From contig JAPWJZ010000006.1 of assembly GCA_028283745.1 (NCBI GenBank), positions 310,001 to 374,000 on the forward strand: DNA of 64,000 nucleotides. The letters are read 5' to 3'. The position numbers and the translations under genes are program-made. How positions within the stretch are numbered: position 1 is the stretch's first letter; each line of letters starts with the position of its first letter. Source of the stretch: Micavibrio sp. (lineage in GTDB: Bacteria > Pseudomonadota > Alphaproteobacteria > Micavibrionales > UBA2020). Below, one piece after another: positions 21,182 to 34,094 of the stretch. Below the pieces are notes generated by a model, which was given only the letters and a program-made list of their open reading frames with translations, did no database searches and had not been told where the DNA came from.

Positions 21182-22356
21182 TATTTCTTGTCACCTTTTG
21201 CATCCGGCGCATCGGCCGGTTTTGGTGGCGCCTGTTCGGCAAGACGCAGTTTCTGGCCGTCAACCAGCGAGTCTGCTGGGTTGACGATGACGGATTCGCC
21301 GGCATCAATCCCTGCCGTTACTTCAACTTCGGTGCCAAAATCACGCCCCAAAGTGACAGGCTTCAGGTGCGCGGCGCCGTCTTTATCCAGTATCGCCACC
21401 AGCACGCCGTCAACGCGGTAGAGCAGCGTATTGACAGGCAGGCGCATGGTGCTGGCCTGGGTTGCAACCTTCATGTGCACTTCGGTATAGCCGCCGGGCA
21501 GCAGCTCTTCGCTGCTGTTATCAACGGAGAATTCAACGCGCAGGGTGCGGGTTGATGCATCAAGCGCGCTGGCATTGCGGCTCATTTTTGCGGGAAAGCC
21601 ACGGCCGGGGTATTCGGCAAAGTGCAGTTCCGCCGTGGTATCCGCCGTCAGGCGTTGCGTATAGTTTTGCGGCACTTCCACGTAAACGCGCAGCTTGTCT
21701 TTTTCAACGATGTGGAACAGCTCCTCCGCGCCCGCACCGGCGTTGACCAGCGCACCGGTATCAATGTTGCGGGCGGTAATCACACCGTCGAACGGCGCGG
21801 TAATGCGCTTGAAGGATTCAAGCTCGGTCAAATGGTCAAGGTTCGCTTGCGCTGCCGCAACATCGGCGGCCTTCGCCATTGCATCGCTGGTTTTTTCGTC
21901 TGATTCCTGCTTGGTGACGGAATCCGTCTTCAGCAAGTCGGTCCAACGCTTTGCGGTGGACTGGGCCAGCGTGTTATTGGCGACGGCTGTGGCAAGATTT
22001 GCCTGCGCCTGCCGCAACTGCGCGTCAATTTCCGGCGTTTCGATCGTGGCCAGCACATCACCCGTTTTTACATGGCTGCCGATATCTGTCGTCCAGGCGC
22101 CGATGTAGCCGCTGGTGCGTGCGTAAATAGACGCTTCGTGCCAGGCTTCAACGCGACCCGGCAATATCAGCTCCTCGCCGTTGCTGGCGACTTTGGGCTG
22201 AATGACCGTGACATAGGGAATGGCGGAGGATTCTGTATCCTGCTTCAATTCGCGCTCCGCCCTTGCGCGGATGGTAATGCCATAGGCGGCAATAACCGCG
22301 CAGACAATCAGGAACAGAAAAAGCTTGAGCTTCGTTTTCGGCTTGGACGTGGACAT
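21181..22356 (-). CDS. RND efflux periplasmic adaptor (membrane fusion protein)
   Basis: A 391-residue adaptor. It has an N-terminal membrane anchor (KLKLFLFLIVCAVIAAYGI), a lipoyl half-motif region (GRVEAWHEASIYARTSGYI, HVKTGDVLATIETPEID), a coiled-coil hairpin with QAQANLATAVANNTLAQ, then a barrel (APFDGVITARNIDTGALV). GGAG precedes the start by about 8 nt. The gene follows the permease by 16 nt. This order, permease before adaptor, is unusual; most RND operons start with the adaptor. Confidence 0.9.
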   Translation of the reverse strand: MSTSKPKTKLKLFLFLIVCAVIAAYGITIRARAERELKQDTESSAIPYVTVIQPKVASNGEELILPGRVEAWHEASIYARTSGYIGAWTTDIGSHVKTGDVLATIETPEIDAQLRQAQANLATAVANNTLAQSTAKRWTDLLKTDSVTKQESDEKTSDAMAKAADVAAAQANLDHLTELESFKRITAPFDGVITARNIDTGALVNAGAGAEELFHIVEKDKLRVYVEVPQNYTQRLTADTTAELHFAEYPGRGFPAKMSRNASALDASTRTLRVEFSVDNSSEELLPGGYTEVHMKVATQASTMRLPVNTLLYRVDGVLVAILDKDGAAHLKPVTLGRDFGTEVEVTAGIDAGESVIVNPADSLVDGQKLRLAEQAPPKPADAPDAKGDKK

Positions 22357-22372
22357 GCTTTATATACTCCGG

Positions 22373-24735
22373 TTATTCAGCCGCAACCGCCGCAGGCTCG
22401 CCCATGGGGGCATGCTTGTGCAGGTGCGAATAGACAAATTTAAAGACCACGGGAACGAATAACAGCGTGGCCAGCGTTGCAAACACAAGGCCGCCAATAA
22501 CAGCACGGCCCAGCGGCGCGTTTTGCTCCCCGCCTTCCCCCAGCCCCAGCGCCATGGGCACCATGCCGATGATCATGGCCAGCGCCGTCATCATGACGGG
22601 GCGAAGGCGCGTGAAGCCGGCGGCATGGGCTGCGGTGTAGGGATCATCCCCGTAATCATGCATGCGTTCACGGGCAAAGCTGACGATCAGGATGCTGTTG
22701 GCGGTGGCAACGCCCATGCACATGATGGCCCCTGTAAGCGCAGGCACGCTTAAGGTTGTGCCGGTCAGGAACAGCATCCAGACAATGCCGGCCAGGGCGG
22801 CAGGCAGTGCCATGATGATGATGAACGGGTCAACCCATGACTGGAAGTTCACGACCATAAGCAGGTAGACCAGCGCGATGGCGAAAATAAGCCCCTGATA
22901 CAGGCCGGTGAAAGATTGCTGCTGTGTCAGCATCTGCCCCCGCGGCTCGACGGTTGAGCCCTTGGGCATGTCGGCGCTTTTGCCCGCAATGGCCGCATCA
23001 ACGTCTTTGCCGACCGCACCAAGGTCACGACCCTGCACGGAAGCAAAAATATCAAACGTCGGCTGCACGTTGTAGTGCGAGATAACGGCAGTGCCGACCC
23101 CGCGGTTGATGGTGGACAGAGCGCCAAGAATTTGCCCCGACTGCGGGTTTGCACTGCCGCCGCCATTGCCGACCGGCAGGTTGCGGAGCGATTCCAGCGA
23201 GTCCATTTTATATTGCGGCACCTGCGTAACGATGGGGTAGGAAACGCCGTTCTGCGGGCTAAGCCAGAAGTTGGGCGAGGTCTGGAAGCTGCCGGACATG
23301 GAAATAAGCATGTTGGTGGCAACGTCGCGCTGCGTCAGCCCGACATCCTGCGCACGGCTGCGGTCTACATTCACGCGCAGCTCGGGGTAATCGGATGTCT
23401 GCTGGATACGCGCATCTACAATGCCGGGAATGCGGCGGATTTTATTGTAGAGGTCATGCACGTAAGCGCTGTTTTCAGCCACCTTGCGGCCCCGCACCTG
23501 AATATCGATAGGGGACGGCAGGCCGAAGTTGAGGATTTGGCTGACGATATCGGCGGGCAGGAAGGCAAAGGTGATATCGGGGTGTTTTTCCGCCAAGACT
23601 TTGCGCAGCTCCGACACGTAATCGGCCGTCGGCTTGTGGCCGTCCTTCAGCGAAATCATGATGTCCGCATCACCGGGGCCGATGGGCGCCGAGGTGCTAT
23701 AGGAAAGGTTAATGCCGCTGATCGGCAGGCCGATGTTGTCGATGAGGGAGTCCATGTCATTCGCGGGAATGACGCTACGGATGGTATCTTCCACGGCATC
23801 CGCAATGCGCGCGGTCTGCTCCACGCGAATGCCGGAAGGGGCGCGCATGTGCAGCTTGATCTGCCCGCCGTCAACGCTCGGGAAAAAGTCCGACCCGAGC
23901 CACGGGCCAAGCGTGCCCATGGAAACGCCCAGGAACAGCAGGAACGCCACAATAAACAGCCCCGCATTGCCAAGCAGGCCGGAAAGGTTGTTTGTGTAAC
24001 CATCGCGAAACGCCTCGAACCGTTTTTCAAAGGCGTGCTGGAAGGTGATGAAGGGGTTACGCGTTGTTTCCCGCTTCCTTCCTTGTGGGCATGCGGCTTC
24101 AGCAGGTACATGGCCAGCGTCGGGATAAGCGTGCGCGACAGGATGTACGATGCCAGCATGGCAAAAACCACCGCCTCCGCCATGGGCGTAAACAGGTAAC
24201 GCGGCACGCCTGTCAGGAAGAACATGGGCACGAAAACGATGCAAATGCAGAGCGTGGAAACCAGCGCGGGCACGGCAATCTGCTGCGCGCCGTCCAGAAT
24301 GGCAGGCGTGACTTCCTTGCCTTGTTCGAGGTGCCAGTTGATGTTTTCAATTGCAACCGTCGCATCGTCCACCAGAATACCCACGGCCAGCGCAAGGCCG
24401 CCAAGTGTCATGATGTTGATGGTTTCGCCCAGCGCCGACAGCGCGATGATGGAGGCAAGAACCGACAGCGGAATGGAAACAACAATGATCAGCGTGCTGC
24501 GCCAGCTGCCAAGGAACGACAAAATCATCAGCGCCGTCAGCGCTGCAGCAATAACGCCTTCATGAATAACGCCGCTGATGGAAGCCTTCACGAAAATGGA
24601 CTGGTCGGCGACGGATTTTAAATCCATCGCGTCCGGCATATCCTCCCGGATTTTGCCGAGAAGGGATTTTACCCGTTCAACAATGCTGAGCGTGGACGAA
24701 TTGCCGGTTTTCTGGATGCTCATGAGGACGGCGCG
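22373..24735 (-). pseudogene. RND efflux permease (AcrB/HAE1-like), frameshifted and 5'-truncated
   Basis: Encodes the inner-membrane proton-driven pump. Recognisable parts: the transmembrane-4 proton-relay motif GILVDDATVAIENI, the loop PHAHKEG, the second periplasmic half (DFFPSVDGGQIKLHMRAPSG) and the C-terminal membrane block (LTGAIMCMGVATANSILIVSFARERM) to the stop at 22373. The reading frame changes once around 24,070-24,085, in a GGAAGGAAGCGGG stretch. Upstream the gene stops being RND-like at about 24,735, where phosphoketolase sequence starts in the opposite direction; roughly the N-terminal third is missing. The truncation looks like an assembly seam; the frameshift may be real or a one-base error. 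Confidence 0.8.
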
Positions 24736-26809
24736 CTGGCCTACACGGAGCACTATCCGGCGATCGAGCGCAGCCGGAACGGATTGCAACGGCTTTTCCG
24801 CCAGTTCTCCTGGCCCTACGGCGTGCCCAGCCATGTCGCGCCGGAGACGCCCGGCTCCATCCACGAGGGCGGCGAACTCGGTTACAGCCTGTCGCATGGA
24901 TTTGGCGCAGCCTTCGATAATCCGGACCTGATCGTCAGTCCTGTGTCATCGGCGACGGCGAAGGCCGAAACAGCGGCGCGCTCGCCACCAGTTGGCACTC
25001 GAACAAATTCCTCAATCCGGCCCGCGACGGCGCGGTGCTGCCGATCCTCCATCTGAACGGCTTCAAGATCGCCAATCCGACGGTGCTGGCCCGGATCAGC
25101 CGGCAGGAACTGATCGCCCTGTTCGAAGGCTATGGCTACGAACCCCATTTTGTCGAGGGCGATGATCCCGCGCTGGTGCATCAGCAACTTGCCGCCACGC
25201 TGGATATGGTGCTGGCGCAGAATTCGCCAGATCCAGACGAAGGCCACCGCTGCCGCCGGGCGACGGTGCGCACGCCCGCGCTGGCCGATGATCATCTTGC
25301 GCACGCCCAAGGGCTGGACCGGCCCCAAGTTTGTCGACGGCAAGCCGGTCGAGGGGACATGGCGCGCGCATCAGGTGCCGATCGCCGACTTCAAGAACCC
25401 CGAACATCTCACCCAGCTCGAAGCCTGGATGCGAGCTATCGCCCGGAGGAGCTGTTCGACGCTGACGGCAAGCTGATCGAGGAACTGGCCGCGCTCGCCC
25501 CCACCGGCCATCGCCGGATGGGCTCCAACCCCCATGCCAATGGCGGCGAACTGCTGCAGCCGCTCGTCGATGCCGCATTTCCGCGATTACGCCGTTGCGG
25601 TGTCGCGGCCAGGCGAGATCAGGGCGGAGGCGACCCGCGTGCTCGGTGGTTTTCTGCGCGACGTCATGAAGCTCAATCTCGGCGCCAAGAATTTCCGCCT
25701 GTTCGGCCCCGACGAAACCGCCTCGAACCGGCTGGACGCGGTCTATGACGTGGCGGGCAAGGAATGGATGGCGGAGATCGATACCGTCGATGTCAATCTG
25801 TCGCCGGACGGCCGGGTGATGGAGGTCTTGAGCGAGCATCTGTGCCAGGGCTGGCTGGAAGGCTATCTGCTGACCGGCCGGCACGGGCTGTTTTCCTGCT
25901 ACGAAGCCTTCATCCATATCGTCGATTCCATGGTCAACCAGCATGCCAAATGGCTGAAGGTCTCCCGCCAGCTCGCCTGGCGCCGGCCGATCGCCTCGCT
26001 CAATTACCTGCTGACCTCGCATGTCTGGCGACAGGATCACAATGGCCTGTCGCATCAGGACCCAGGCTTCATCGACCATCTCGCCAACAAGAAGGCGGAC
26101 GTTGCGCGCATCTATCTGCCGCCCGACGCCAATTGCCTTTTGACGGTTGCCGACCATTGCCTGCGCAGCCGCGGCTACATCAACGTCATCGTCGCCGGCA
26201 AGCAGCCGGAATGGCAGTGGCTATCGATGGACGAGGCGGTCGGCATTGCACAGCGGGTGCGGGCGTCTGGACATGGGCCAGCACCGACGAGGGCGATCCC
26301 GATGTCGTGATGGCCTGCGCCGGGCGATGTGCCCACACTGGAAACGATGGCCGCAGTGATGCTGCTGCGGCACTATGTCCCCGATATCCGCATCCGCGTC
26401 GTCAATGTCGTCGACCTGATGGTCCTGCAGCCGCAAGCGAACATCCGCACGGACTGAGATCAAGGCTTCGACGCATTGTTCACGAACGACAAGCCGGTGA
26501 TTTTTGCCTTCCACGGTTACCCGGCGCTGATCCACAAATTGACCTACCGCCGCGCCAACCACCGCAACATCCACGTTCGTGGCTACAAGGAAGAGGGCAC
26601 GACAACGACGCCCTTCGACATGGCGGTGCTCAACAATCTGGATCGTTATCAGCTGGCGCTCGACGCGATCAAGCGCATTCCCCGGCTCCGCGACCAGGTC
26701 GAACAGAAAGACCGCGCGCTACTGGTCGACGATGGAACGCCACAAGCTCTACGTCGCCGAGCATGGCGACGACATGCCGGAGGTCCGCGACTGGCGCTGG
26801 CAGGCCTGA
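24736..26809 (+). pseudogene. xfp: Phosphoketolase (Xfp), truncated and multiply frameshifted
   Basis: Clear homology to xylulose-5-P/fructose-6-P phosphoketolase (ThDP enzyme making acetyl-P), split among frames. Landmarks in order: [94 protein letters not shown], the internal segment [63 protein letters not shown], and the terminal [11 protein letters not shown]. Frame changes fall near 24,950, 25,220, 25,430, 25,570, 26,255 and 26,740, with a stop near 26,458. The first ~200 residues are missing at the left seam. Phosphoketolase next to an MgtA-type ATPase is unlike housekeeping order and suggests an accessory island. Confidence 0.85.
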
Positions 26810-26859
26810 TCCAGCCCCGATCTGATGACATCGCTGCGGCTATTCGGGGGACGACGCCT

Positions 26860-29276
26860 ATGAAATCGGATGCCGTTAAGACCATCCCGTTGCATCCGGC
26901 TGCTTTCTGGACACAGAATGCCGAAGCCCTTTGCGCAACACTTCAGTGTGGAACCGGCGGGCTGACAGCGGAGGAGGCGGGGCACCGGTTGGCCGAATAC
27001 GGGGCCAATAGCGATACCGAAGCAAAGCGCGACAGCTTCACGCGCGCCGTCTTGCGACGCGTGCTGGAGCCGCTTTCCCTCATTCTGCTGGTCGCCGGTA
27101 TTGTCTCCCTTGCAACCGGTGACGTGACGGGCGGTGTTATCATCATCGCCATCCTGACGCTGTCGATCGGTCTGGACACGGTCCAGGAGGGCCATGCGGT
27201 CAAGGCGGCTGAGGTTCTGCGGCGCTCGGTGGCGTTGAAGGCCGAGGTGAGACGCGACGGAAGCTTCCGCCAGTCGATGTCGGCAGAGGTCGTGCCGGGC
27301 GATATGCTGCGGGTGCGCGCCGGCGATATCGTTGCCGGCTGACGGTCTGATCCTGGAAAGCAGCGCCTTCACCGCCAACGAAGCGGCCCTGACCGGCGAA
27401 CCCTATCCGGTCGATAAGCGGCCGGGCCTAGTCACCGCCACCACGGCCGGGCACGCTCGAACGCGCTGTTTCGAGGTTCGGTGGCGCAGACGGGCGAGGC
27501 TAGCGCGCTCGTGGTCGGCACAGGCCAGCACACGGTTTTCGGGGCAGCGGCGGCGGCTCTTGCACAGGACCAGAGCCTCTCGCCGTTTCAGCGCGATCTG
27601 CGTCAGTATGGCCTTGTCGTCGCCCGCCTGACGCTCGCCCTCGTCGTCATCGTGCTGGCCATCGCGAGTGTCGCTGGGCAGCCGCTTGTCGACTCGCTGC
27701 TGTTCTCCGTGGCACTGGCGGTCGGGCTGACGCCCGAACTGCTGCCGATGATCACCACCGTCACCCTGTCGCGCGGCGCGATGCGGATGGCCGGCGCAAG
27801 GTCATCGTCAAGCGCCTGGCCTCGATCCACGATCTCGGCGCGATGACGTGCTCTGCACCGACAAGACCGGTACGCTGACCTCCGCGCAGATCACGCTGGC
27901 GAAGCCTCGACCGCTGCGGGAGCAAGGATCCGCGTGCCGCGCGGCTGGGCATGCTGATCGCCAAGGGCGCGCCGGAGGCCGTGCTGGCCCTGTGCACCGC
28001 GCAGCGCACCGGCGTCATCGGCGCCATCGATGGATGCGGACGCGCGCAGCATGATCTGCAGCGCGTCGGCGCCCTCGCTCAGGACGGTCTGCGCACCATC
28101 GCCGTAGCATCGCGCGTCCTTGGCGGGATCCAGCGCGAGATGTCGAGACGGCCGACGAGACGGGCCTCGTCTTCGAAGGGCTTGTGCGCCTTTGCCGATC
28201 CGCCCAAGCCGACCGCCGCCGCCGCAATCGCCCGCCTGGCAGCTGCCGGCATCCGGCTCAAGATTCTGTCCGGCGATGATCCCGTCGTCGTCAGGCGGCT
28301 CGCCGGCCTTGTCGGCCTGAAGGCGGACACGGTTCTGTCCGGCGCCGATATCGCGACCATGAGCGACGATGCGCTTTCAGTCCAGGCTCAGCTGGTGGAT
28401 GCGTTTGGGAGGCTGGCGCCAGACCAAAAATCCCGGATCGTCAGAGCACTGCAGGCGAAGGGAAGCGTCGTCGGCTTCCTTGGAGACGGCATCAACGATG
28501 CACCCGGGTTGAAGGCAGCCGATATCGGCCTGTCAGTCGATGGCGCCACGGGCGTCGCGCAGGCCGCGGCCGACATGATCCTGCTGTCATCCGATCTGGA
28601 GGTCGTCGCCGACGGCGTCGAAGAGGGACGCCGGACGTTCGCCAACATCCTGAAATATGTGCGCATGGGGGCCAGTTCGAATTTCGGCAATATGCTCTCC
28701 ATGGCCGTGGCCTCGCTGGTCCTGCCATTTCTGCCGATGCTGCCGACGCAGATCCTGCTCAACAATCTTCTCTACGATCTCTCGGAGATCGGTATCCCCT
28801 TCGATGGCGTCAGGCCGGAGGCGACGGCCGAACCGCAAATCTGGGACATGCGCGGTCTGATCCGCTTTGCCGCCGTGATGGGGCCATTGTCCTCCCTCTT
28901 CGATTTTCTGACCTTCGGACTTCTGATGCTGGTTTTCAAGGCGACACCCGACGAGTTCCGAACGATCTGGTTCCTGGAATCGATGGCAACGCAGATCCTC
29001 GTCATCTTCATCATCAGAACCAATGGCCGCCCCTGGAGCGACCTGCCGCGCCCGGCCCTTGCGGCGTCCTCGCTGATCGCACTGCTTGTCGCCATGATCG
29101 TGCCCTTCACGCCTGTGGGCGCCTGGTTCGGTTTCGTCGTGCCGCCGGCAATCGTCGTTGCCAGTACGGGATGCCTGGTCATCTTCTATCTCGTGATGGC
29201 GGAAGTGCTGAAGCCTTGGGCTATAGCAGGGATCAGAAAGATCGTGCCAACGGCAAGGAAAGGTCAAAGGATTTGA
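26860..29276 (+). pseudogene. mgtA: P-type Mg2+ ATPase (MgtA-like), frameshifted with internal loss
   Basis: Begins ATG 26860 ([17 protein letters not shown]). N-terminal cation-ATPase segment, actuator loop, then frame changes near 27,335, 27,460 and 27,795. Phosphorylation site DKTGTLT appears near 27,860; KGAPE follows after only about 35 codons, whereas MgtA-type pumps usually have well over 100, so part of the nucleotide-binding domain is lost. Downstream, LKILSGDDPVVVRRL, GDGINDAPGLKAADIGLSV and the C-terminal membrane helices are in one frame to 29,276. MgtA/MgtB pumps import Mg2+; this copy should be inactive if the sequence is right. Confidence 0.82.
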
Positions 29277-29328
29277 TACCCCTTGAGAAGCCGGAGCCAA
29301 GAGCAGAGCGCTGCTACGGTTGGGCAGC

Positions 29329-29884
29329 CTACCTTATGGAGAGCTTTCGATAAAAGAAGAAGAGGACGATCAGCGCGATCACGGCACCCACAGCGACCGC
29401 GAGATGCTTCTCCAGCGGCAGTTTCCCAAGTATCTGTTCCAGGCCGTGACCAAAGACAAACCCGGCGCCTGCAATGACGGGCCCCCATATAGCGGCAGCC
29501 AAAGCGTTGAAGGCGATGAACTTCGGGATCGGAATCCGTGACATTCCTATTGCGATCGGGCTGATTGTTCTCATGCCATAGACGAAGCGAAAAGCCATGA
29601 TGAACACGGTGGGATAATGCTCCAGGAGGTTCGTCACCCGAGAAAAGGCAGGCCGAGCCGTCATATTTTGTATTCTGGCATTTTCTCTGGCGTAGCGGCC
29701 GACGAAGAACAAAAGCTGGTCGGCCAGGAATGAGCCTCCCGACGCGGCGATCGCCACGGGCCAGAAAGACAGAAGCCCGCGATGGGCGAGGACACCCCCA
29801 AGGAAAACGACCGTTTCCCCTTCTATTCCGGCGCCAAGAAAATGGCTGCCAGTCCATAGTGTTCAGCAAGCGATTCAATCGACA
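29329..29884 (-). pseudogene. DedA-family membrane protein with one frameshift
   Basis: Two overlapping frames together give a DedA/SNARE-associated protein: ESLAEHYGLAAIFL, then GAGIEGETVVFLGGVLAHRG in the next frame, followed by GGSFLADQLLFFVGRYARE, RFVYGMRTISPIAIGMSRIP and PKFIAFNALAAAIWG. The frame breaks in TTCTTGGCGCCGG near 29,837; one additional G would restore it, so a homopolymer sequencing error is as likely as a mutation. No ATG fits the N-terminus; TTG at 29884 is possible. DedA proteins are implicated in lipid-carrier flipping and membrane homeostasis. Confidence 0.75.
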
Positions 29885-29940
29885 AAAGGAGTGCAGCTCC
29901 CGATCATGCGCATTATTTCCCGTAGAGGCCCAACGCCCGT

Positions 29941-31494
29941 TCACTTTCGTTTCTGCATCCAGAACTGATGGGATCCGCTGAAATCCGCAAGCGCTGTTTT
30001 CATGGACTTCATAGCCTTACGCCTTTTCTTTTCCGTCCATAGGCCAAGAGCGGCTGCCGGTTTTTCCAGATCTGGCCGATCTTTCGTGACAAGCCTGGCG
30101 ATCAGATCATGAGTGACGACAGCATCGTTGCTTGACCCGAGAACCCCCTTGACTGCCTTGCAAGTCTTTCTAAACCGGAGCACATCTTTTCCTGGATAGA
30201 GGCTCGTCACGAACCGGGCATCGTTTGACAAATTGTCGAATGCCTTTCGCAATTTATGAAGGCCCTTGGCCGACAGGCTTTTAAACCGGTGTGTTTTCTC
30301 CATCACCCTGCGTGCAGCCTTCGTCAGCGACTTGGGCAAGATTGACAGGAATGGCTTGTCCAATTGGATATCACCGAACATTGAAGGCTGCTTTTCACCT
30401 GCCTGAGCCCAGACAGCGATCGACAGCAGCAGTTCGGAAAACTCTGCTGTTTTGAGTACCTTCAGGACCTCCGCATGCGTCATTTGTCGTTGACCTTCAG
30501 CCACCTCCTGGAGATCCCGCAGCCTTTCGGCAGGTAGATCAATCATTGCCGCCGGCAGGGTCTGCAAACAGAAAACATCCCAGTCCCGCGCATTGCCAAA
30601 TACGCGAGCATAATCGCGTAGTTCGCCGTCAAATCTCGGACCATCAACCTTGCCTAGGTGTCGGTGGAATAGTCGTAAGGCTGCGCGTGTGTCGCGGAGC
30701 GCTTTGTGCATCTGATGCAAGCCCTCAGGATCGCCCCTCAAGGTTGGTCCGATATTCGCAATGAGGTGGCCGAGGGTGCCATTGATGATACGCTGAAGGC
30801 CTTCTGCGGCACGACCGTTCGTGCGCAATTGAGGCACCGTGGCTTGCCGGGCGCCTTCGGTTTGTCCGGTCCGCAGGTGCCATCCGCGCGCAGCCTTGCT
30901 TTCGGATACAATGTACAGGGGAGCGAGCGCCAGCAGCTTGCTCGCCAGCCGATACAACGACTCGACCTCGCCGCTTTTAAGTTCCAGCTCCAGTTCGCTG
31001 ACGTCTTCGCTGGCCGCTCCGCTCTTTATAGTGCCGACGTCAATGACGGCTTCGACACTGGAGTTTCCATCAAGATCGAGAAGGCGGACCGTCCGCTGAA
31101 TGTCCGAAACAAATACCGCCTGCAATCTTCCGTCGATTTTCTGCGCTACCGCAGCCAAAGCCGGAATTTCCATCAGCTTGCTGACGTCAGGCAGGTCTGA
31201 ACCTAGCGGCCATTCCCACTCGTTCCGTCCTGCAGCAATATCGAAACCGTTTTCACGTGATTTCACCGTCTGGATGAGAGCCCCGTCATCGTCTCTTCGA
31301 ATGCGAAATGACAGACCAGCTGCATTCAGCAACGCGTCCTCCGTATCGAAGTATGTCGTCACCTGGTGCAGCAACTTATGTTTCACTGCCAGGAAGGGAC
31401 CGCTGCGCTCAAGCGTTTCCCTCACCCCGGATGCCAGCGAAAACTTGATCTCGATCTCGCGCGGGTTGAGGAAGAGATTATAGCTGTAGCCCAT
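29941..31494 (-). CDS. CYTH-CHAD domain protein (inorganic triphosphatase type)
   Basis: A 517-residue protein from ATG 31494 (GAGGCG nearby); a TTG 48 nt upstream is less convincing. The CYTH domain occupies about 1-205, with the metal-binding ExExK motif E13-E15-K17 (EIEIKF), FRIRRDDDGALIQTVKS and ELELELKSGE. The CHAD domain follows from about 240, rich in conserved His/Arg/Lys helices (LHQMHKALRDTRAALRLF, HKLRKAFDNLSNDARF). Known relatives hydrolyse inorganic triphosphate, and CHAD domains bind polyphosphate. It lies 56 nt after dnaK on the same strand, so it is probably in the grpE-dnaK transcript. Confidence 0.88.
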   Translation of the reverse strand: MGYSYNLFLNPREIEIKFSLASGVRETLERSGPFLAVKHKLLHQVTTYFDTEDALLNAAGLSFRIRRDDDGALIQTVKSRENGFDIAAGRNEWEWPLGSDLPDVSKLMEIPALAAVAQKIDGRLQAVFVSDIQRTVRLLDLDGNSSVEAVIDVGTIKSGAASEDVSELELELKSGEVESLYRLASKLLALAPLYIVSESKAARGWHLRTGQTEGARQATVPQLRTNGRAAEGLQRIINGTLGHLIANIGPTLRGDPEGLHQMHKALRDTRAALRLFHRHLGKVDGPRFDGELRDYARVFGNARDWDVFCLQTLPAAMIDLPAERLRDLQEVAEGQRQMTHAEVLKVLKTAEFSELLLSIAVWAQAGEKQPSMFGDIQLDKPFLSILPKSLTKAARRVMEKTHRFKSLSAKGLHKLRKAFDNLSNDARFVTSLYPGKDVLRFRKTCKAVKGVLGSSNDAVVTHDLIARLVTKDRPDLEKPAAALGLWTEKKRRKAMKSMKTALADFSGSHQFWMQKRK

Positions 31495-31550
31495 CTTCGC
31501 CTCTCGGACTGGGGTCGAGGCAGCTTGACGGGAAATGGCCAAGACAGGAC

Positions 31551-33449
<1,899 letters not shown>

Positions 33450-33503
33450 GACGAGGTTCCTTTCTGCGACCGGCGCAGGTGGACTGAATTTGGGACGGCA
33501 GAT

Positions 33504-34085
33504 TTACTGACGCGGTGACAGCGTTTTCGCGACCACGACCATGGCCGGTTTCAAAAGACGTCCGTTCAACGTCCAGACGGGAGAAAGAGATTTTACGACA
33601 GTGCCGTTCACGTGCTCGGCGCTCTGTTGCTCGGCCATGGCCTGATGCAGGTTAGGGTCGAAAACCTCGCCTGCCGGATCTTCGGCTTTCACACCATTGC
33701 GTTCCAGAAGAGCCATAAAGCCGCGTTCGATTTCCACGAGACCCAGCCGCAATCCGGTGATGCTGTTAGGCTCCGCAGGCGACGCTGCTGGCATGCGCTC
33801 CAAGGCACGGTGGAGATTTTCAGCGGTTTCTATGGCATCGATTGCAAATTTCTGGACCGCATAATTGCGTGCGTCATCAACGTCACGCTTTGCCCGAGCC
33901 CGAACATTGGCGTTTTCCGCCTCAGATCTCATCCACCGATCTCGCATCTCCGCCAGTTCGGATTTGGGTGTCTCACCAACAATGGGTTCGAACCCATCGT
34001 CGGTTGACATGGTTGTGTCAGCACGCTCTGTGCCTGCATCACTGCCACCGGTATCGGACGTCGTCTGTCGAGTGTTGGCCGCCAT
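33504..34085 (-). CDS. grpE: Nucleotide exchange factor GrpE
   Basis: A 193-residue DnaK partner: a disordered acidic N-terminus, a long helix (ELAEMRDRWMRSEAENANVRARAKRDVDDARNYA), and a C-terminal beta domain with VFDPNLHQAMAEQQS, VVKSLSPVWTLNGRLLKPAMVVVAK. It promotes ADP release from DnaK. ATG 34085 is preferred to the GTG 9 nt upstream. The dnaK start is 54 nt downstream, so they form one operon. No convincing sigma-32-type promoter could be assigned upstream by eye. Confidence 0.93.
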   Translation of the reverse strand: MAANTRQTTSDTGGSDAGTERADTTMSTDDGFEPIVGETPKSELAEMRDRWMRSEAENANVRARAKRDVDDARNYAVQKFAIDAIETAENLHRALERMPAASPAEPNSITGLRLGLVEIERGFMALLERNGVKAEDPAGEVFDPNLHQAMAEQQSAEHVNGTVVKSLSPVWTLNGRLLKPAMVVVAKTLSPRQ

Positions 34086-34094
34086 AAGTTTCAC

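Noticed and set aside
24700..29300. A new split-gene or programmed-frameshift system in phosphoketolase and MgtA
   Set aside because: Breaks are numerous, unrelated in position and without slippery-site patterns; errors or decay explain them better.
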